NCBI GenBank assembly: GCA_963745975.1
Contig: CAVUZJ010000009.1
Location: 496,001-560,000, forward strand
Source: JAKAWQ01 sp963745975
Lineage (GTDB): Bacteria > Pseudomonadota > Alphaproteobacteria > Acetobacterales > Acetobacteraceae
Length of the DNA stretch: 64,000 nucleotides
Direction of reading: 5' to 3'
Below are positions 20,198-27,986 of this stretch, in pieces. Positions within the stretch are counted from its first letter, which is position 1; every line of letters begins with the position of its first letter. Position numbers and translations under genes: made by a program. The notes under the pieces are model-generated. The model saw only the letters and a program-made list of their open reading frames with translations. It searched no databases and was not told the origin of the DNA.

Positions 20198-20632
20198 TCA
20201 GGTGCCGGGATCGGCCGTGAGCCCCGCCTTCTCGACGCCGGCGATCGCGGCGATCTCGTCGTTGTCGCTGTTGTCCCCGGAAATTCCGACCGCACCGATC
20301 ACCGCGCCGGACGCATCGCGCACCAGCACGCCCCCGGGAACCGGCACCAGCCTTCCCTCCGCAACCGCGGCGACGGCGGTGACGAACATCGGCGCCTTGG
20401 CGGCGCGCGTCGCCAGCGCGCGCGAGCCGAAGCCGAAGCCGAGCCCGCCCCAGGCCTTGCCCAGCGCGATCTCGAAACGCAGGATCCCGCTCCCGTCCTC
20501 GCGCTTGGCGGCAACCACGTGCCCGCCGGCATCCAGCACCACCACGGTCAGCGGATCGAACTTCCTCTCGCGCCCCTTGGCGAGCGCGGCATCGACGATG
20601 ATGGACGCCTGGGCGAGCGTGATCTGGGGCAT
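20198..20632 (-). CDS. GlcG/HbpS family heme-binding-like protein
   Basis: A 144-residue protein starting MPQITLAQASIIVDAALAKG. The pattern LTVVVLDAGGHVVAAKREDG, followed by FVTAVAAVAEGRLVPVPGGV and GAVGISGDNSDNDE, is typical of GlcG/DUF336 proteins. These are small domains found beside catabolic genes, some of which bind heme or corrinoids. The function is not known for most members. It converges with the GntR gene, 10 bases apart, and lies downstream of the TIM-barrel gene on the same strand. Confidence 0.85.
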   Translation of the reverse strand: MPQITLAQASIIVDAALAKGRERKFDPLTVVVLDAGGHVVAAKREDGSGILRFEIALGKAWGGLGFGFGSRALATRAAKAPMFVTAVAAVAEGRLVPVPGGVLVRDASGAVIGAVGISGDNSDNDEIAAIAGVEKAGLTADPGT

Positions 20633-20690
20633 GATGGATTTCCTTGCATGAAGCGTGGGCGTGAAGCGCGGGCGTGAAGCGCGGGACGGA

Positions 20691-21524
20691 TCATGCCAAA
20701 GGCTTGGCGGCATGATCCAGTAGGGCTCTCGTCCTGCGCGCGCCCTCGGCGGCGACATCGTAGGGCGAGCGCGCCCAGAGCGCGGGATTGGGCGCCTCGT
20801 AGCTCAGGTAGAAGCGATAGCCGATCCCGCGGAGGAGGCGGAAGAGCTCGTCCCAGTCGATCACGCCATCGCCCGGCGGCAGCCGGTCGATCGGGCGGCG
20901 GATTCCCGGGGCGGGATTGGGCGGCACGTCGCTGTACTGGAAGAGGAAGAGCTCCTCGGCCCGCACGCCGCGGAGCCCCTGCGCGATGCCGCCGCTGCGG
21001 AAGAGGTGATAGGCATCGAGCAGCATGCCGCAATGGGCGTGGCCGGCGCCTTCGATGATCTCGCGCAAGACGCCGGTATTGTTGACGACATCGTGCTGCG
21101 AGTTGAACTCGAGCGCGAGACGCAGGCCATATTCGCCGACGATCTCGCCCGCGATGCGTGTGGCGGCAATCGCATCCGCGACCGTGCCCACCACCTGGCC
21201 GGGCGCGCTCATGATCATTTGACACCCGACGCGCGTGGCGATCTCGCAGGTCTCGCGGAGCACGGCGAAGAGCCGGCGCTGCTCGTCGGGCGGGGCGAAG
21301 AACCAGCCATACTCGGTGCCGAGGATGCCGACCGGAATGCCGCTCTTTTGCAGGATCTCCACCACCTGCTCGCGATCGAGCCCACGCTCGAAGCAATGGA
21401 CGATGTCGCTGCGACGGAGCTCGACGGCATCGAACCCGGCCTGGCGCGCGGCCTCCAGCGCGATCTCGAGCCTCGTTCCCTCGATGGTCCAGGTGTGAAG
21501 CGCGAGCGGGAAGTCGTCTTGCAT
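20691..21524 (-). CDS. Sugar phosphate isomerase/epimerase-like TIM barrel (AP endonuclease family 2)
   Basis: A 277-residue protein starting MQDDFPLALHTWTIEGTRLE. Barrel strands with metal-binding residues are recognisable in AGFDAVELRRSD, RLALEFNSQHDVVNNTG, CGMLLDAYHLFRSGG, LFLFQYSDVP and FYLSYEAPNP. Members include xylose-isomerase-like epimerases, dehydrases and inosose enzymes. It is likely co-transcribed with the GlcG-like gene downstream. The exact reaction is not deducible. Confidence 0.83.
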   Translation of the reverse strand: MQDDFPLALHTWTIEGTRLEIALEAARQAGFDAVELRRSDIVHCFERGLDREQVVEILQKSGIPVGILGTEYGWFFAPPDEQRRLFAVLRETCEIATRVGCQMIMSAPGQVVGTVADAIAATRIAGEIVGEYGLRLALEFNSQHDVVNNTGVLREIIEGAGHAHCGMLLDAYHLFRSGGIAQGLRGVRAEELFLFQYSDVPPNPAPGIRRPIDRLPPGDGVIDWDELFRLLRGIGYRFYLSYEAPNPALWARSPYDVAAEGARRTRALLDHAAKPLA

Positions 21525-21678
21525 GATGGAACCTGTGCCGGACACGATCGCCGGCCGCAGCTTAAGCGAGGAACGGCGCGCCGTCGGCCCTCCGGCGGGA
21601 AACCAATTGCGCGATTGGGCGAAGGGTGGAGGGCCGGACGGTTGATGGACGAATGCGCCGCCGCTGCGCGGATGGGGC

Positions 21679-21700
21679 ACTGTAAGGATCTCCTTACAGT
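21679..21700. promoter_or_regulatory. Perfect 10+10 palindrome (candidate activator site), copy 1
   Basis: The half-site ACTGTAAGGA is followed by TC and then its exact reverse complement. The centre is about 75 bases upstream of the -12 element of the sigma-54-type promoter, a usual distance for an enhancer-binding activator. An identical copy stands at 22590-22611 with the same geometry. The palindrome is seen directly; its role as an activator site is inferred. Confidence 0.75.
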
Positions 21701-21751
21701 ACCGAAATCGCGCCTCGTCTTATCCTATTGGATTCGATCCATTTCAGGTCG

Positions 21752-21766
21752 TGGCCCGGCACTTGC
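21752..21766 (+). promoter_or_regulatory. Sigma-54 (RpoN) type promoter of PEP-CTERM gene 1
   Basis: TGGCCCGGCACTTGC has the GG and GC dinucleotides exactly 10 bases apart, as in the -24/-12 consensus TGGCAC-N5-TTGC. It lies 84 bases upstream of the start codon and downstream of the palindromic site. Confidence 0.75.
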
Positions 21767-21849
21767 GTCGGCCTCAAACAACTCGTTTCGGCCGGGTTCC
21801 GTCCGGACCCGGCGGCAACGAGGCGACGTGTCGGAACAAGGGGAACGTT

Positions 21850-22497
21850 ATGACGCGCATGGAATATGCCGCCGCTGCCGTCATCGGCCTGGTGGGCTGC
21901 GTGCTGTCGATCGCGGCCGCCCGTGCCGACGTCACGTATTCTTACACCGGAAACGACTTCAACACTTTGGCGAGCTCTCCATACACTTCGAGCGACTCGG
22001 TCACCGGCTCGATCACGCTTTCCTCGGCCCTGGGGGATAATCTCACTTCATTCTTTGACGCCAGTTCGTTGGTCGTCTCGTTCAGCTTCAGCGATGGTCA
22101 GCATACCATTACGAATGCCGCCGTAACGACCTCTCTGTTCGAATTCGAGACCAATGCTAGCGGGGCTATCACCGAGTGGGAAATTGCTGTCTATTGCCAG
22201 GACCCCAATAATACGGCGTGTGGCCCCTATCACGCGGGGGGTGCCGCCGGTGGCGACTACATCGCCACCGTCAATGATCCAGGGGCTAACGGCGTATATG
22301 ACATCGGCGCCTATCTGAATTCGGCAGGGGAGATCGTGGATGATGCGGGAACCTGGACCACCGGCTCTTCCTCCGCGCCCGTGCCGGAGCCCGGCTCGCT
22401 CGTCCTGCTCGGCACCGGCCTTTCGGCGCTGGCGGCATCGTTTTGGGCTTTCGGCGCAATGCGGCGCCGGCAGGCGAAGCTGAATTCCGAAGCCTGA
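21850..22497 (+). CDS. PEP-CTERM sorting domain protein 1
   Basis: A 215-residue secreted protein. The start MTRMEYAAAAVIGLVGCVLS has a signal peptide cleaved near A-A-A-R-A, preceded by AAGGGGAACGTT. The mature part is Ser/Thr/Asn-rich (DVTYSYTGNDFNTLASSPYT). The end has the sorting signal V-P-E-P-G-S, then a hydrophobic helix (LVLLGTGLSALAASFWAF) and a basic tail (MRRRQ). Exosortase recognises this signal in the inner membrane and moves the protein to the surface or matrix. No exosortase is in the window. Base composition is less GC-rich than its neighbours. It is a tandem duplicate of the next gene. Confidence 0.92.
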   Translation: MTRMEYAAAAVIGLVGCVLSIAAARADVTYSYTGNDFNTLASSPYTSSDSVTGSITLSSALGDNLTSFFDASSLVVSFSFSDGQHTITNAAVTTSLFEFETNASGAITEWEIAVYCQDPNNTACGPYHAGGAAGGDYIATVNDPGANGVYDIGAYLNSAGEIVDDAGTWTTGSSSAPVPEPGSLVLLGTGLSALAASFWAFGAMRRRQAKLNSEA

Positions 22498-22589
22498 CTC
22501 CGGAGGGATCCCGGCGCCTGCGTCCGGGGTCCCGCCATCCGGCGCCGGTCGGTTGATGGAGGAATGCGCCGCCGCTGCCCGGATGGGGC

Positions 22590-22611
22590 ACTGTAAGGAT
22601 CTCCTTACAGT
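22590..22611. promoter_or_regulatory. Perfect 10+10 palindrome (candidate activator site), copy 2
   Basis: The sequence is identical to the 21679-21700 palindrome and stands the same distance upstream of a sigma-54-type promoter. Confidence 0.75.
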
Positions 22612-22661
22612 ACCGAATCCCGTCTCATCCTATGCTGTTGGAATCCATCCGTTTCATATGC

Positions 22662-22676
22662 TGGCCCGGCACTTGC
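22662..22676 (+). promoter_or_regulatory. Sigma-54 (RpoN) type promoter of PEP-CTERM gene 2
   Basis: TGGCCCGGCACTTGC, followed by A, repeats the element at 21752-21766, again with GG-N10-GC spacing and 84 bases from the start codon. Confidence 0.75.
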
Positions 22677-22759
22677 ATCGGCCTCAAACAACTCGTTTCG
22701 GCCGGGTTCCGTCCGGACCCGGCGGCAACGAGGCGACGTGTCGGAACAAGAGGAACGTT

Positions 22760-23374
22760 ATGACGCGCATGAAATATGCCACCGCTGCCGTCATCGGCCT
22801 GGTGGGCTGCGTGCTGTCGATCGCGGCCGCCCGTGCCGATGTCACGTATTCTTACACCGGAAACGACTTCACCGCCACGACGGCGCCGTACACCACGAGC
22901 GACAGCGTCACCGGCTCCATCACCCTGACCTCGGCGCTGGCCGACAATATCGATAGCTTCTACGAGGTGCCCGCTGCGTCGATCGTCTCGTTCAGCTTCA
23001 GCGACGGTCAGCAGACGATCACGAACGCGAACGCCGTGGGCACCGAATTCTTCTACTTCGAGACCAATTCGAGCGGGGACATCATCTACTGGTCCTGGGA
23101 GGTAAATCTGGTCGTCGACCTCGATAACATCATCACTGACGGCATCGTGAGCCAGGATGATGGTCTGGGCATCGGGGTGATCGACGTCGGCATCATGGGT
23201 CTTGGCGGCGAGGGGGGGGAGAACCTCTACGATCCCGGCACCTGGACCATCGGCTCCCCCTCCGCGCCCGTGCCGGAGCCCGGCTCGCTCGTCCTCCTCG
23301 GCACCGGCCTTGCGGCGCTGGCGGCATCGTTTTGGGCTTTCGGCGCGATGCGGCGCCGGCGGGCCGGAGCGTGA
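22760..23374 (+). CDS. PEP-CTERM sorting domain protein 2
   Basis: A 204-residue paralogue of the preceding gene. The signal peptide MTRMKYATAAVIGLVGCVLS and the first mature residues (DVTYSYTGNDF) are almost identical, as is the C-terminal V-P-E-P-G-S-L-V-L-L-G-T-G-L sorting helix with the M-R-R-R-R tail. The middle has diverged strongly and is acidic (VVDLDNIITDGIVSQDDGLG). Such proteins are exosortase substrates associated with extracellular polysaccharide and floc matrices. Its own promoter and operator copies suggest the whole unit was duplicated with its control region. Confidence 0.92.
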   Translation: MTRMKYATAAVIGLVGCVLSIAAARADVTYSYTGNDFTATTAPYTTSDSVTGSITLTSALADNIDSFYEVPAASIVSFSFSDGQQTITNANAVGTEFFYFETNSSGDIIYWSWEVNLVVDLDNIITDGIVSQDDGLGIGVIDVGIMGLGGEGGENLYDPGTWTIGSPSAPVPEPGSLVLLGTGLAALAASFWAFGAMRRRRAGA

Positions 23375-23448
23375 TTCAGACCTACGGCGCCGGGGTCCCC
23401 GCGAACGAGTTCGCGGGGTGCCCCGATTCCGCCTTCGGTCATCACGCT

Positions 23449-23850
23449 CTAGACCCAGTTCTCCGCTCGAAGCCCCGGCATGCGGGCGAATTCCCGCGCA
23501 TTGTTCGTGACGAGGATCAACCCCTCACTGCGGGCATGAGCGCCGATCTGCATGTCATAGGCCCCGCAGAGCATCCCTTTCCTTTGCAGCTCCCACCGCA
23601 ATTGCCCGAAGTGCAATGCGGCCTTGGCATCAAACGGAAGGACCTCCAGCCGAGCCGTGAAGTCCTCCACGGCTTTCAGGTTCTCGGCACGGCGCGCCGA
23701 TTTCTCCACGCCAAAATAAAGCTCGCCGAGCACGATGCTGGAAATGCATAGGCGCTCGGCGAGTGCGTTGAACTGTCCCAGCAGGTTGCGCGGCCGATCC
23801 CTCATCACATAGATGCAGATATTGGTGTCGAGCATGTGGGTGAGCATCAA
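23449..23850 (-). CDS. vapC: VapC family PIN-domain toxin (ribonuclease)
   Basis: A 133-residue PIN protein starting MMLTHMLDTNICIYVMRDRP. The acidic active-site residues are seen in L-D-T-N-I, I-V-L-G-E-L-Y-F-G, Y-D-M-Q-I-G-A-H-A and V-T-N-N-A-R-E-F. It resembles the subgroup that cleaves initiator tRNA. The start overlaps the vapB stop by 4 bases, so toxin translation is coupled to the antitoxin. It converges with PEP-CTERM gene 2. Confidence 0.9.
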   Translation of the reverse strand: MMLTHMLDTNICIYVMRDRPRNLLGQFNALAERLCISSIVLGELYFGVEKSARRAENLKAVEDFTARLEVLPFDAKAALHFGQLRWELQRKGMLCGAYDMQIGAHARSEGLILVTNNAREFARMPGLRAENWV

Positions 23851-24080
23851 AGCGGTTCACGCTCTTCTGCCCGAGGCTGCTCCCTTTCCCTCATGAAGTC
23901 CTCCGCAGCTCCGGGGCCGTGCAGGAAGAAGTCATCCCACCGCCGGCCCTTCGGCACGATCACTCGACTGTTGCCGATTTTGAGGATTTCCACCTCCCTG
24001 ACGCTCTTTGGGAAGGCGGCTTCCTTGGGCAACCGGACGGCCTGCGTGCGATTGGTCAGGAAGAGGGTCGTGGTGGTCAT
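23847..24080 (-). CDS. vapB: VapB family antitoxin (AbrB/MazE-type)
   Basis: A 77-residue protein starting MTTTTLFLTNRTQAVRLPKE. The segment LFLTNRTQAVRLPKEAAFP is the swapped-hairpin DNA-binding motif of VapB antitoxins, followed by IGNSRVIVPKGRRWDDFF. The charged tail (EREQPRAEEREPL) should wrap around the VapC toxin. A TATATACA-rich sequence upstream (24102-24127) is a likely autoregulatory operator. Confidence 0.9.
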   Translation of the reverse strand: MTTTTLFLTNRTQAVRLPKEAAFPKSVREVEILKIGNSRVIVPKGRRWDDFFLHGPGAAEDFMREREQPRAEEREPL

Positions 24081-24101
24081 GGGGTATGGACCCGGAGCTT
24101 T

Positions 24102-24127
24102 GGATATACAATAGGTATATACAATTG
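24102..24127. promoter_or_regulatory. AT-rich repeat, candidate vapBC promoter/operator
   Basis: This sequence has two ATATACAA-type direct copies (GATATACAAT and TATATACAATT) around an inner GTATATAC palindrome. It stands out in a GC-rich setting 22 bases upstream of the vapB start. Antitoxin autoregulation at such sites is known for VapBC systems. Confidence 0.5.
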
Positions 24128-24195
24128 GGCCCAGGCAACGTCAAGACGTCAAGGTCAAGGCATCGGGAACCTCACCCCTTGGCGGGAGGCGGGGG

Positions 24196-25503
24196 TCAGG
24201 CCTTCGCGGCGGGGAGCCAGATGCGGAAGGTGCTGCCCTTGCCTTCGGTGCTTTCGATCGTGAGCTGGCCGCGATGGCGGTTGACGATGTGCTTGACGAT
24301 GGCAAGTCCGAGGCCGGTGCCGCCGATGGCGCGCGAGCGGCCCTTGTCCACGCGGTAGAAGCGTTCCGTGAGGCGCGGCAAATGCTGGCGTGCGATGCCC
24401 TGGCCGTCGTCGGTCACCGCGAAGGTGGCGCCGGTGCCTTGAGTTTCCGCCGTGAGCTGCACCGTGCCGCGCTCGGTGCCGTATTTCACCGCGTTGTCGA
24501 GCAGGTTCTGCACCACCTGGGCGAGCTGGTCGGCGTCGGCGGCGACGAGCGGGAGATCGGGTGCGAGCGCGACGCGGAGCTGCATGTGGCGTTCGGCGAG
24601 CCGCGGCTCGAAGCCCGCGGCGATGCGCGGGAGGAAGCTCGCGAGATCGACCGCGCCCGCCGGCGGCTGGTGCTCGACGAGCTCGATGCGCGAGAGCGAG
24701 AGGAGGTCGTCGATCAGGCGCTGCATGCGCGCGGCCTCGCCGTCCATGATCCCGAGGAAGCGGCGCTGGGCCGGCGGATCGTCGGCGGCCGGGCCGCGCA
24801 GCGTCTCGATGAAGCCGATCAGGCTGGCGAGCGGCGTCCTGAGCTCGTGGCTCGCGTTGGCGACGAAATCCGCGCGCATCCGTTCGATCGCGTGCTCGCG
24901 CGTGCGGTCCGAGAGCACGAGCACGACACGCTGGCCCGCGCCCTCCTCGAGCGGCAGGATGCTCGCGCGCACTGTCCGCTCGATCGGCACCGGGATGGTG
25001 ACGTCGGCGGTCTCGGGCGCGCCGGAGGCGAGCGCGCGGTCGATCGCGTCGCGGAGCTCAGGGTGGCGCAGCACGGCCGGTATCTCGGCGCCGAAGGCTG
25101 CCCGCGCGGCCGCGTTGGCGCGCACCACGCTGTGCCCCGCATCGAGGATCAGGAGCGCGTCTGGAAGCCGCTCGACGATCGTCTCGTCGATCCCCCGCCG
25201 CCCGGCCAGCCGCGCGGCCTCGGCGGCGCCGCGCCGCGCGATATCCGCGATCCCGGCCGCGAGCGGCCTCAGGAACGGCAGGAACGGCCGCGTCTCGCGC
25301 GTGGGAAGGGCGCCGATCGCGAGCCTGTCGAGCGCGGCGGCGAGGCGGTTGAGATCAGCCTGCACCAGCCAGGAGGCGAGCCCGGCGAGGAGGACGACGA
25401 TCGCGGCCGCGGCGGCGAACGGGACGAGCGGCAGGCTCCCGGCGAGCGCGAGCGCCGCGAGCACCGCGAGAGGTGGTCCCCCGAGGCAAAGCGCGAGCCA
25501 CAC
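24196..25503 (-). CDS. PhoR-like sensor histidine kinase
   Basis: A 435-residue protein. Two N-terminal membrane helices (within the first 60 residues) precede a PAS-like region (ERLPDALLILDAGHSVVRAN). The H-box is FVANASHELRTPLASLIGFI, with phospho-accepting His in S-H-E-L-R-T-P. The ATP-binding boxes are NLLDNAVKYG, VTDDGQGIA, RFYRVDKGRS and GTGLGLAIVKHIV. This is the PhoR/KinA layout. The partner response regulator (phoB) is not adjacent, and the upstream neighbour is an LppC-like lipoprotein gene 21 bases away. Phosphate sensing is therefore plausible but unproven. Confidence 0.83.
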   Translation of the reverse strand: MWLALCLGGPPLAVLAALALAGSLPLVPFAAAAAIVVLLAGLASWLVQADLNRLAAALDRLAIGALPTRETRPFLPFLRPLAAGIADIARRGAAEAARLAGRRGIDETIVERLPDALLILDAGHSVVRANAAARAAFGAEIPAVLRHPELRDAIDRALASGAPETADVTIPVPIERTVRASILPLEEGAGQRVVLVLSDRTREHAIERMRADFVANASHELRTPLASLIGFIETLRGPAADDPPAQRRFLGIMDGEAARMQRLIDDLLSLSRIELVEHQPPAGAVDLASFLPRIAAGFEPRLAERHMQLRVALAPDLPLVAADADQLAQVVQNLLDNAVKYGTERGTVQLTAETQGTGATFAVTDDGQGIARQHLPRLTERFYRVDKGRSRAIGGTGLGLAIVKHIVNRHRGQLTIESTEGKGSTFRIWLPAAKA

Positions 25504-25524
25504 CGGCGGACCCGGGGGCCGGCT

Positions 25525-26784
25525 TCAGGCCCCGGCGCCGGGGCCGGCGAGGCTGGTCGGCGCCGGGTCGAGCATCGTCGCTTCCCCGCCGGCGCCGATC
25601 GAGAACACGGCGAGCCCGCGCAGCACCTGGCCGTCCGGCCTGAGCGCCAGCACCCCGTCGGCGCCCGTGAAGCCTGCTTGGCTCGTCAGCGCGGCCGCCG
25701 AATAGCCCGGGCCTTGCGCCAGCGCGCGGGCGAGTGCGGCCGCATCGAAGGCGAGATCGGCGAGTGCCAGCGGCGGGGCGCCGTACTTGGCGGCGTAGGC
25801 GTCGGCGAATTGCTGGCGGGCCGCCGGGTCGGGTGCCGCGTACCAGGCGCCGCCGAGCGCAGCACCCTGCCGGTTCGCCGGCTCCTGCCAGAGGTTCGGC
25901 CCGACCACCTGCACCGCGCCGGGATTGATGTCGTAATAGGGGAGGAAGGCCCCGATCTCCTGCAAATCGGTGCCGGTGGCGGCAAGCAGGAGGGCGTCGA
26001 ACGGCGGCGGCGGGATCGGCTCCTGCATCAGCTCGTGCATCCGCGCCCGCCCGGCCGCGTTGTCGAGCGCCCGCGCGGCGCGCATCTGAGCCTCGATCGG
26101 GCCGCGGCGGTCGGCGTAGTCCGAGACCTCGCGCACTGCCTCGTTGATCGAGCCGATGCCCGAGGAATAGGTCTGGATGGTGGGCGGCGGGTCGCCGGCG
26201 GCGGAGGCTGCCGATTGCAGCGCGGTCTGCATCGCGGCCCCGTAATTGTTGTCCGGCAGCAGGGCGGCGAGCCGCGTCTTGCCCTCTGCCTGCAGCGCTA
26301 CGACCAGCCGCCGCACCTGCTGGCCGGGCGTGATGCCGAGGATCCAGACGCCGGGCGCTGCTTCGGATTCGTCGTTGGTGAAGGCGAGCATGGGGATGCT
26401 CGCCTTGCGGGCGATGGGGGCGGCGGCGGCGGTATCGGAGAAGGTGAGCGGGCCCAGGATGATCCCCGCGCCGTAGGCCACGGCCTGCTGGGCGGCGGCG
26501 GCGGCGCCCGCCGGCGTGCCGCCGGTATCGAAGGCGCGGAATTGCGGCGAGCCGGGCGCCTGAAGCACGATCTCCGCTGCCTGCAGCATCGATTGGCCCA
26601 CGGGCGCGAGCGGCCCGGAGAGCGGCAGCAGGATGGACACCTTGCGGCTCTCCGGCGCAATGGAGCTCGAGCCGCCCGGATAGAGGCTGGTCGGCCCGCC
26701 GGAGGAGCCCGTGACGAAGCCGGTGCTCGTGCAGGCGGCGAGCCCGAGGGCGGAGAGCAGGACCAGCAGTGCCCGACAATTCAT
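25525..26784 (-). CDS. Penicillin-binding protein activator (LpoA/LppC-like) lipoprotein
   Basis: A 419-residue lipoprotein. The signal MNCRALLVLLSALGLAACTS ends in the lipobox L-A-A-C. The mature part has the periplasmic-binding-protein fold of LpoA C-domains: RKVSILLPLSGPLAPVGQSM, YGAGIILGPLTFSDTAAAA, IPMLAFTNDES, WILGITPGQQVRRLV and FDALLLAATGTDLQ. In gammaproteobacteria LpoA activates PBP1A; here the role is by family only. It is divergent from rsmI with overlapping start regions (16 bases), an arrangement common in alphaproteobacteria. Confidence 0.88.
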   Translation of the reverse strand: MNCRALLVLLSALGLAACTSTGFVTGSSGGPTSLYPGGSSSIAPESRKVSILLPLSGPLAPVGQSMLQAAEIVLQAPGSPQFRAFDTGGTPAGAAAAAQQAVAYGAGIILGPLTFSDTAAAAPIARKASIPMLAFTNDESEAAPGVWILGITPGQQVRRLVVALQAEGKTRLAALLPDNNYGAAMQTALQSAASAAGDPPPTIQTYSSGIGSINEAVREVSDYADRRGPIEAQMRAARALDNAAGRARMHELMQEPIPPPPFDALLLAATGTDLQEIGAFLPYYDINPGAVQVVGPNLWQEPANRQGAALGGAWYAAPDPAARQQFADAYAAKYGAPPLALADLAFDAAALARALAQGPGYSAAALTSQAGFTGADGVLALRPDGQVLRGLAVFSIGAGGEATMLDPAPTSLAGPGAGA

Positions 26785-27668
26785 CCGTCCCTTCCTCCAG
26801 CCCGACCGAGCCGCCCGTGCCGGGCGGTCTTGTGCTGGTTTCCACCCCGATCGGCAACCTCGGCGATATGACGGCGCGCGGGATCGCGGCGCTCAAGGCG
26901 GCCGATCTCGTCCTCTGCGAGGACACGCGCGTGGCAAGGCAACTCCTGAGCGCGTTCGCCATTGTCGCACGCCTCTCGGCGCTGCACGAGCACAACGAGG
27001 AGCGGCGAATCCCGGCGCTCCTGGCCGCCCTCGCGGCGGGGCGCCGGATCGCGCTGATCTCGGATGCCGGCACGCCCGTTCTTTCCGATCCCGGCTTCCG
27101 CCTCGTTCGCGCCGCCGTCGCGGCGGGGCTTCCGGTCTCGGCGGTGCCGGGGCCAAGTGCTGCGGTGATGGCGCTCACGATCTCCGGCCTGCCCCCCTCG
27201 CCGTTCCTCTTCCTCGGCTTCCCCCCGCCGCGCGCCGCCGCGCGCCGCGCCGCCTTCGGGCGCGTCGCGGGGTGGGAGCGGGCGGGCTTGCGCGCGAGCC
27301 TCGTGTGGCACGAGGCGCCGCACCGGCTCGCGGCGACGCTCGCGGATCTTTTTTCCGTCTTCGGCGCGCGCGAGGCCGCCGTGGCGCGCGAGCTCACCAA
27401 GCGATTCGAGGAGGTGCGCCGGGGCACGCTTGCCGCGCTCGCGGCGCATTATCGCGAGGCGGAGGCGCGCGGCGAGATCACGCTCGTCGTCGGCCCGGCG
27501 GCGTCCGAGGCGGTGGAGGTTTCGCCGGCGGGCGTCGAGGGGCTGCTGAAGGCGGCGCTCGCGGGCGGCATGAGCGTGAAGGAGGCGGTCGCCGCCGTCG
27601 CCGCGGAGACGGGGGCGAAACGGCGCGAGGTCTATGCCGCCGCGCTCGCGCTGAAGGGCACCGCGTGA
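26769..27668 (+). CDS. rsmI: 16S rRNA (cytidine1402-2'-O)-methyltransferase
   Basis: A 299-residue protein. After a variable N-terminus (MPDNSSVPSSSPTEPPVPGG) the tetrapyrrole-methylase fold begins with LVLVSTPIGNLGDMTARGI. It continues with ADLVLCEDTRVARQLL, HEHNEERRIPALLAAL, ALISDAGTPVLSDPGFRLVR, VPGPSAAVMALTISGLP and FLFLGFPP. RsmI methylates the ribose of C1402 in the ribosomal decoding centre. The C-terminal domain (MSVKEAVAAVAAETGAKRRE) is present. The start region overlaps the divergent lipoprotein gene. Confidence 0.95.
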   Translation: MPDNSSVPSSSPTEPPVPGGLVLVSTPIGNLGDMTARGIAALKAADLVLCEDTRVARQLLSAFAIVARLSALHEHNEERRIPALLAALAAGRRIALISDAGTPVLSDPGFRLVRAAVAAGLPVSAVPGPSAAVMALTISGLPPSPFLFLGFPPPRAAARRAAFGRVAGWERAGLRASLVWHEAPHRLAATLADLFSVFGAREAAVARELTKRFEEVRRGTLAALAAHYREAEARGEITLVVGPAASEAVEVSPAGVEGLLKAALAGGMSVKEAVAAVAAETGAKRREVYAAALALKGTA

Positions 27669-27679
27669 GAGATGCGCGC

Positions 27680-27904
27680 TCAGGCGCGGCTGAGGCGGCG
27701 GTCGAGCCCCAGAAGCAGGAAGCCCACGAGCGGGATCACGATGTCCATGTAGAAGGCGACGCCCGCATTTCCGGGGGCGAACTTATGCACGGCGATCATC
27801 TGGTGCACGTGGCCGGCGGCGGCGGCGAGCAGCCCGAGGATGAGGAAGCTCAGCGGAAAATTCGCGAGAACGGCAACGATGACCGTTCGGATCACGCCCG
27901 CCAT
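27680..27904 (-). CDS. Small membrane protein of unknown function
   Basis: A 74-residue protein starting MAGVIRTVIVAVLANFPLSF with a GGGGAAGG site upstream. It has an N-terminal helix (LANFPLSFLILGLLAAAAG), a short polar stretch (HVHQMIAVHKFAPGNAG) and a second helix (VAFYMDIVIPLVGFLLLGLD). The N-terminus vaguely resembles DUF6790 proteins but is much shorter. It converges with rsmI, 11 bases apart. No function can be assigned. Confidence 0.6.
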   Translation of the reverse strand: MAGVIRTVIVAVLANFPLSFLILGLLAAAAGHVHQMIAVHKFAPGNAGVAFYMDIVIPLVGFLLLGLDRRLSRA

Positions 27905-27986
27905 GCGCGCCTTCCCCCGACCTTGCCGCTCGCCGCGCCTTCCCTAATCCACGTCAGGAAAAGATGCAAACGAAGAGGGGACAAGG

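Larger units (their letters stand above)
21525..21849 (+). other. Intergenic region carrying the PEP-CTERM gene 1 control elements
   Basis: This 325-base stretch has no gene. It contains the 22-bp palindrome at 21679-21700 and the sigma-54-type promoter at 21752-21766, then a leader to ATG 21850. About 90 bases around the palindrome and about 100 bases around and after the promoter recur at 22550-22759 in front of the second PEP-CTERM gene. Confidence 0.8.

Noticed and set aside
24196..25503. PhoR-like kinase as partner of the pst genes in the arsenic island
   Set aside because: It is 15 kb away, has no adjacent phoB, and lies beside an LppC-like lipoprotein gene; no direct link can be supported.
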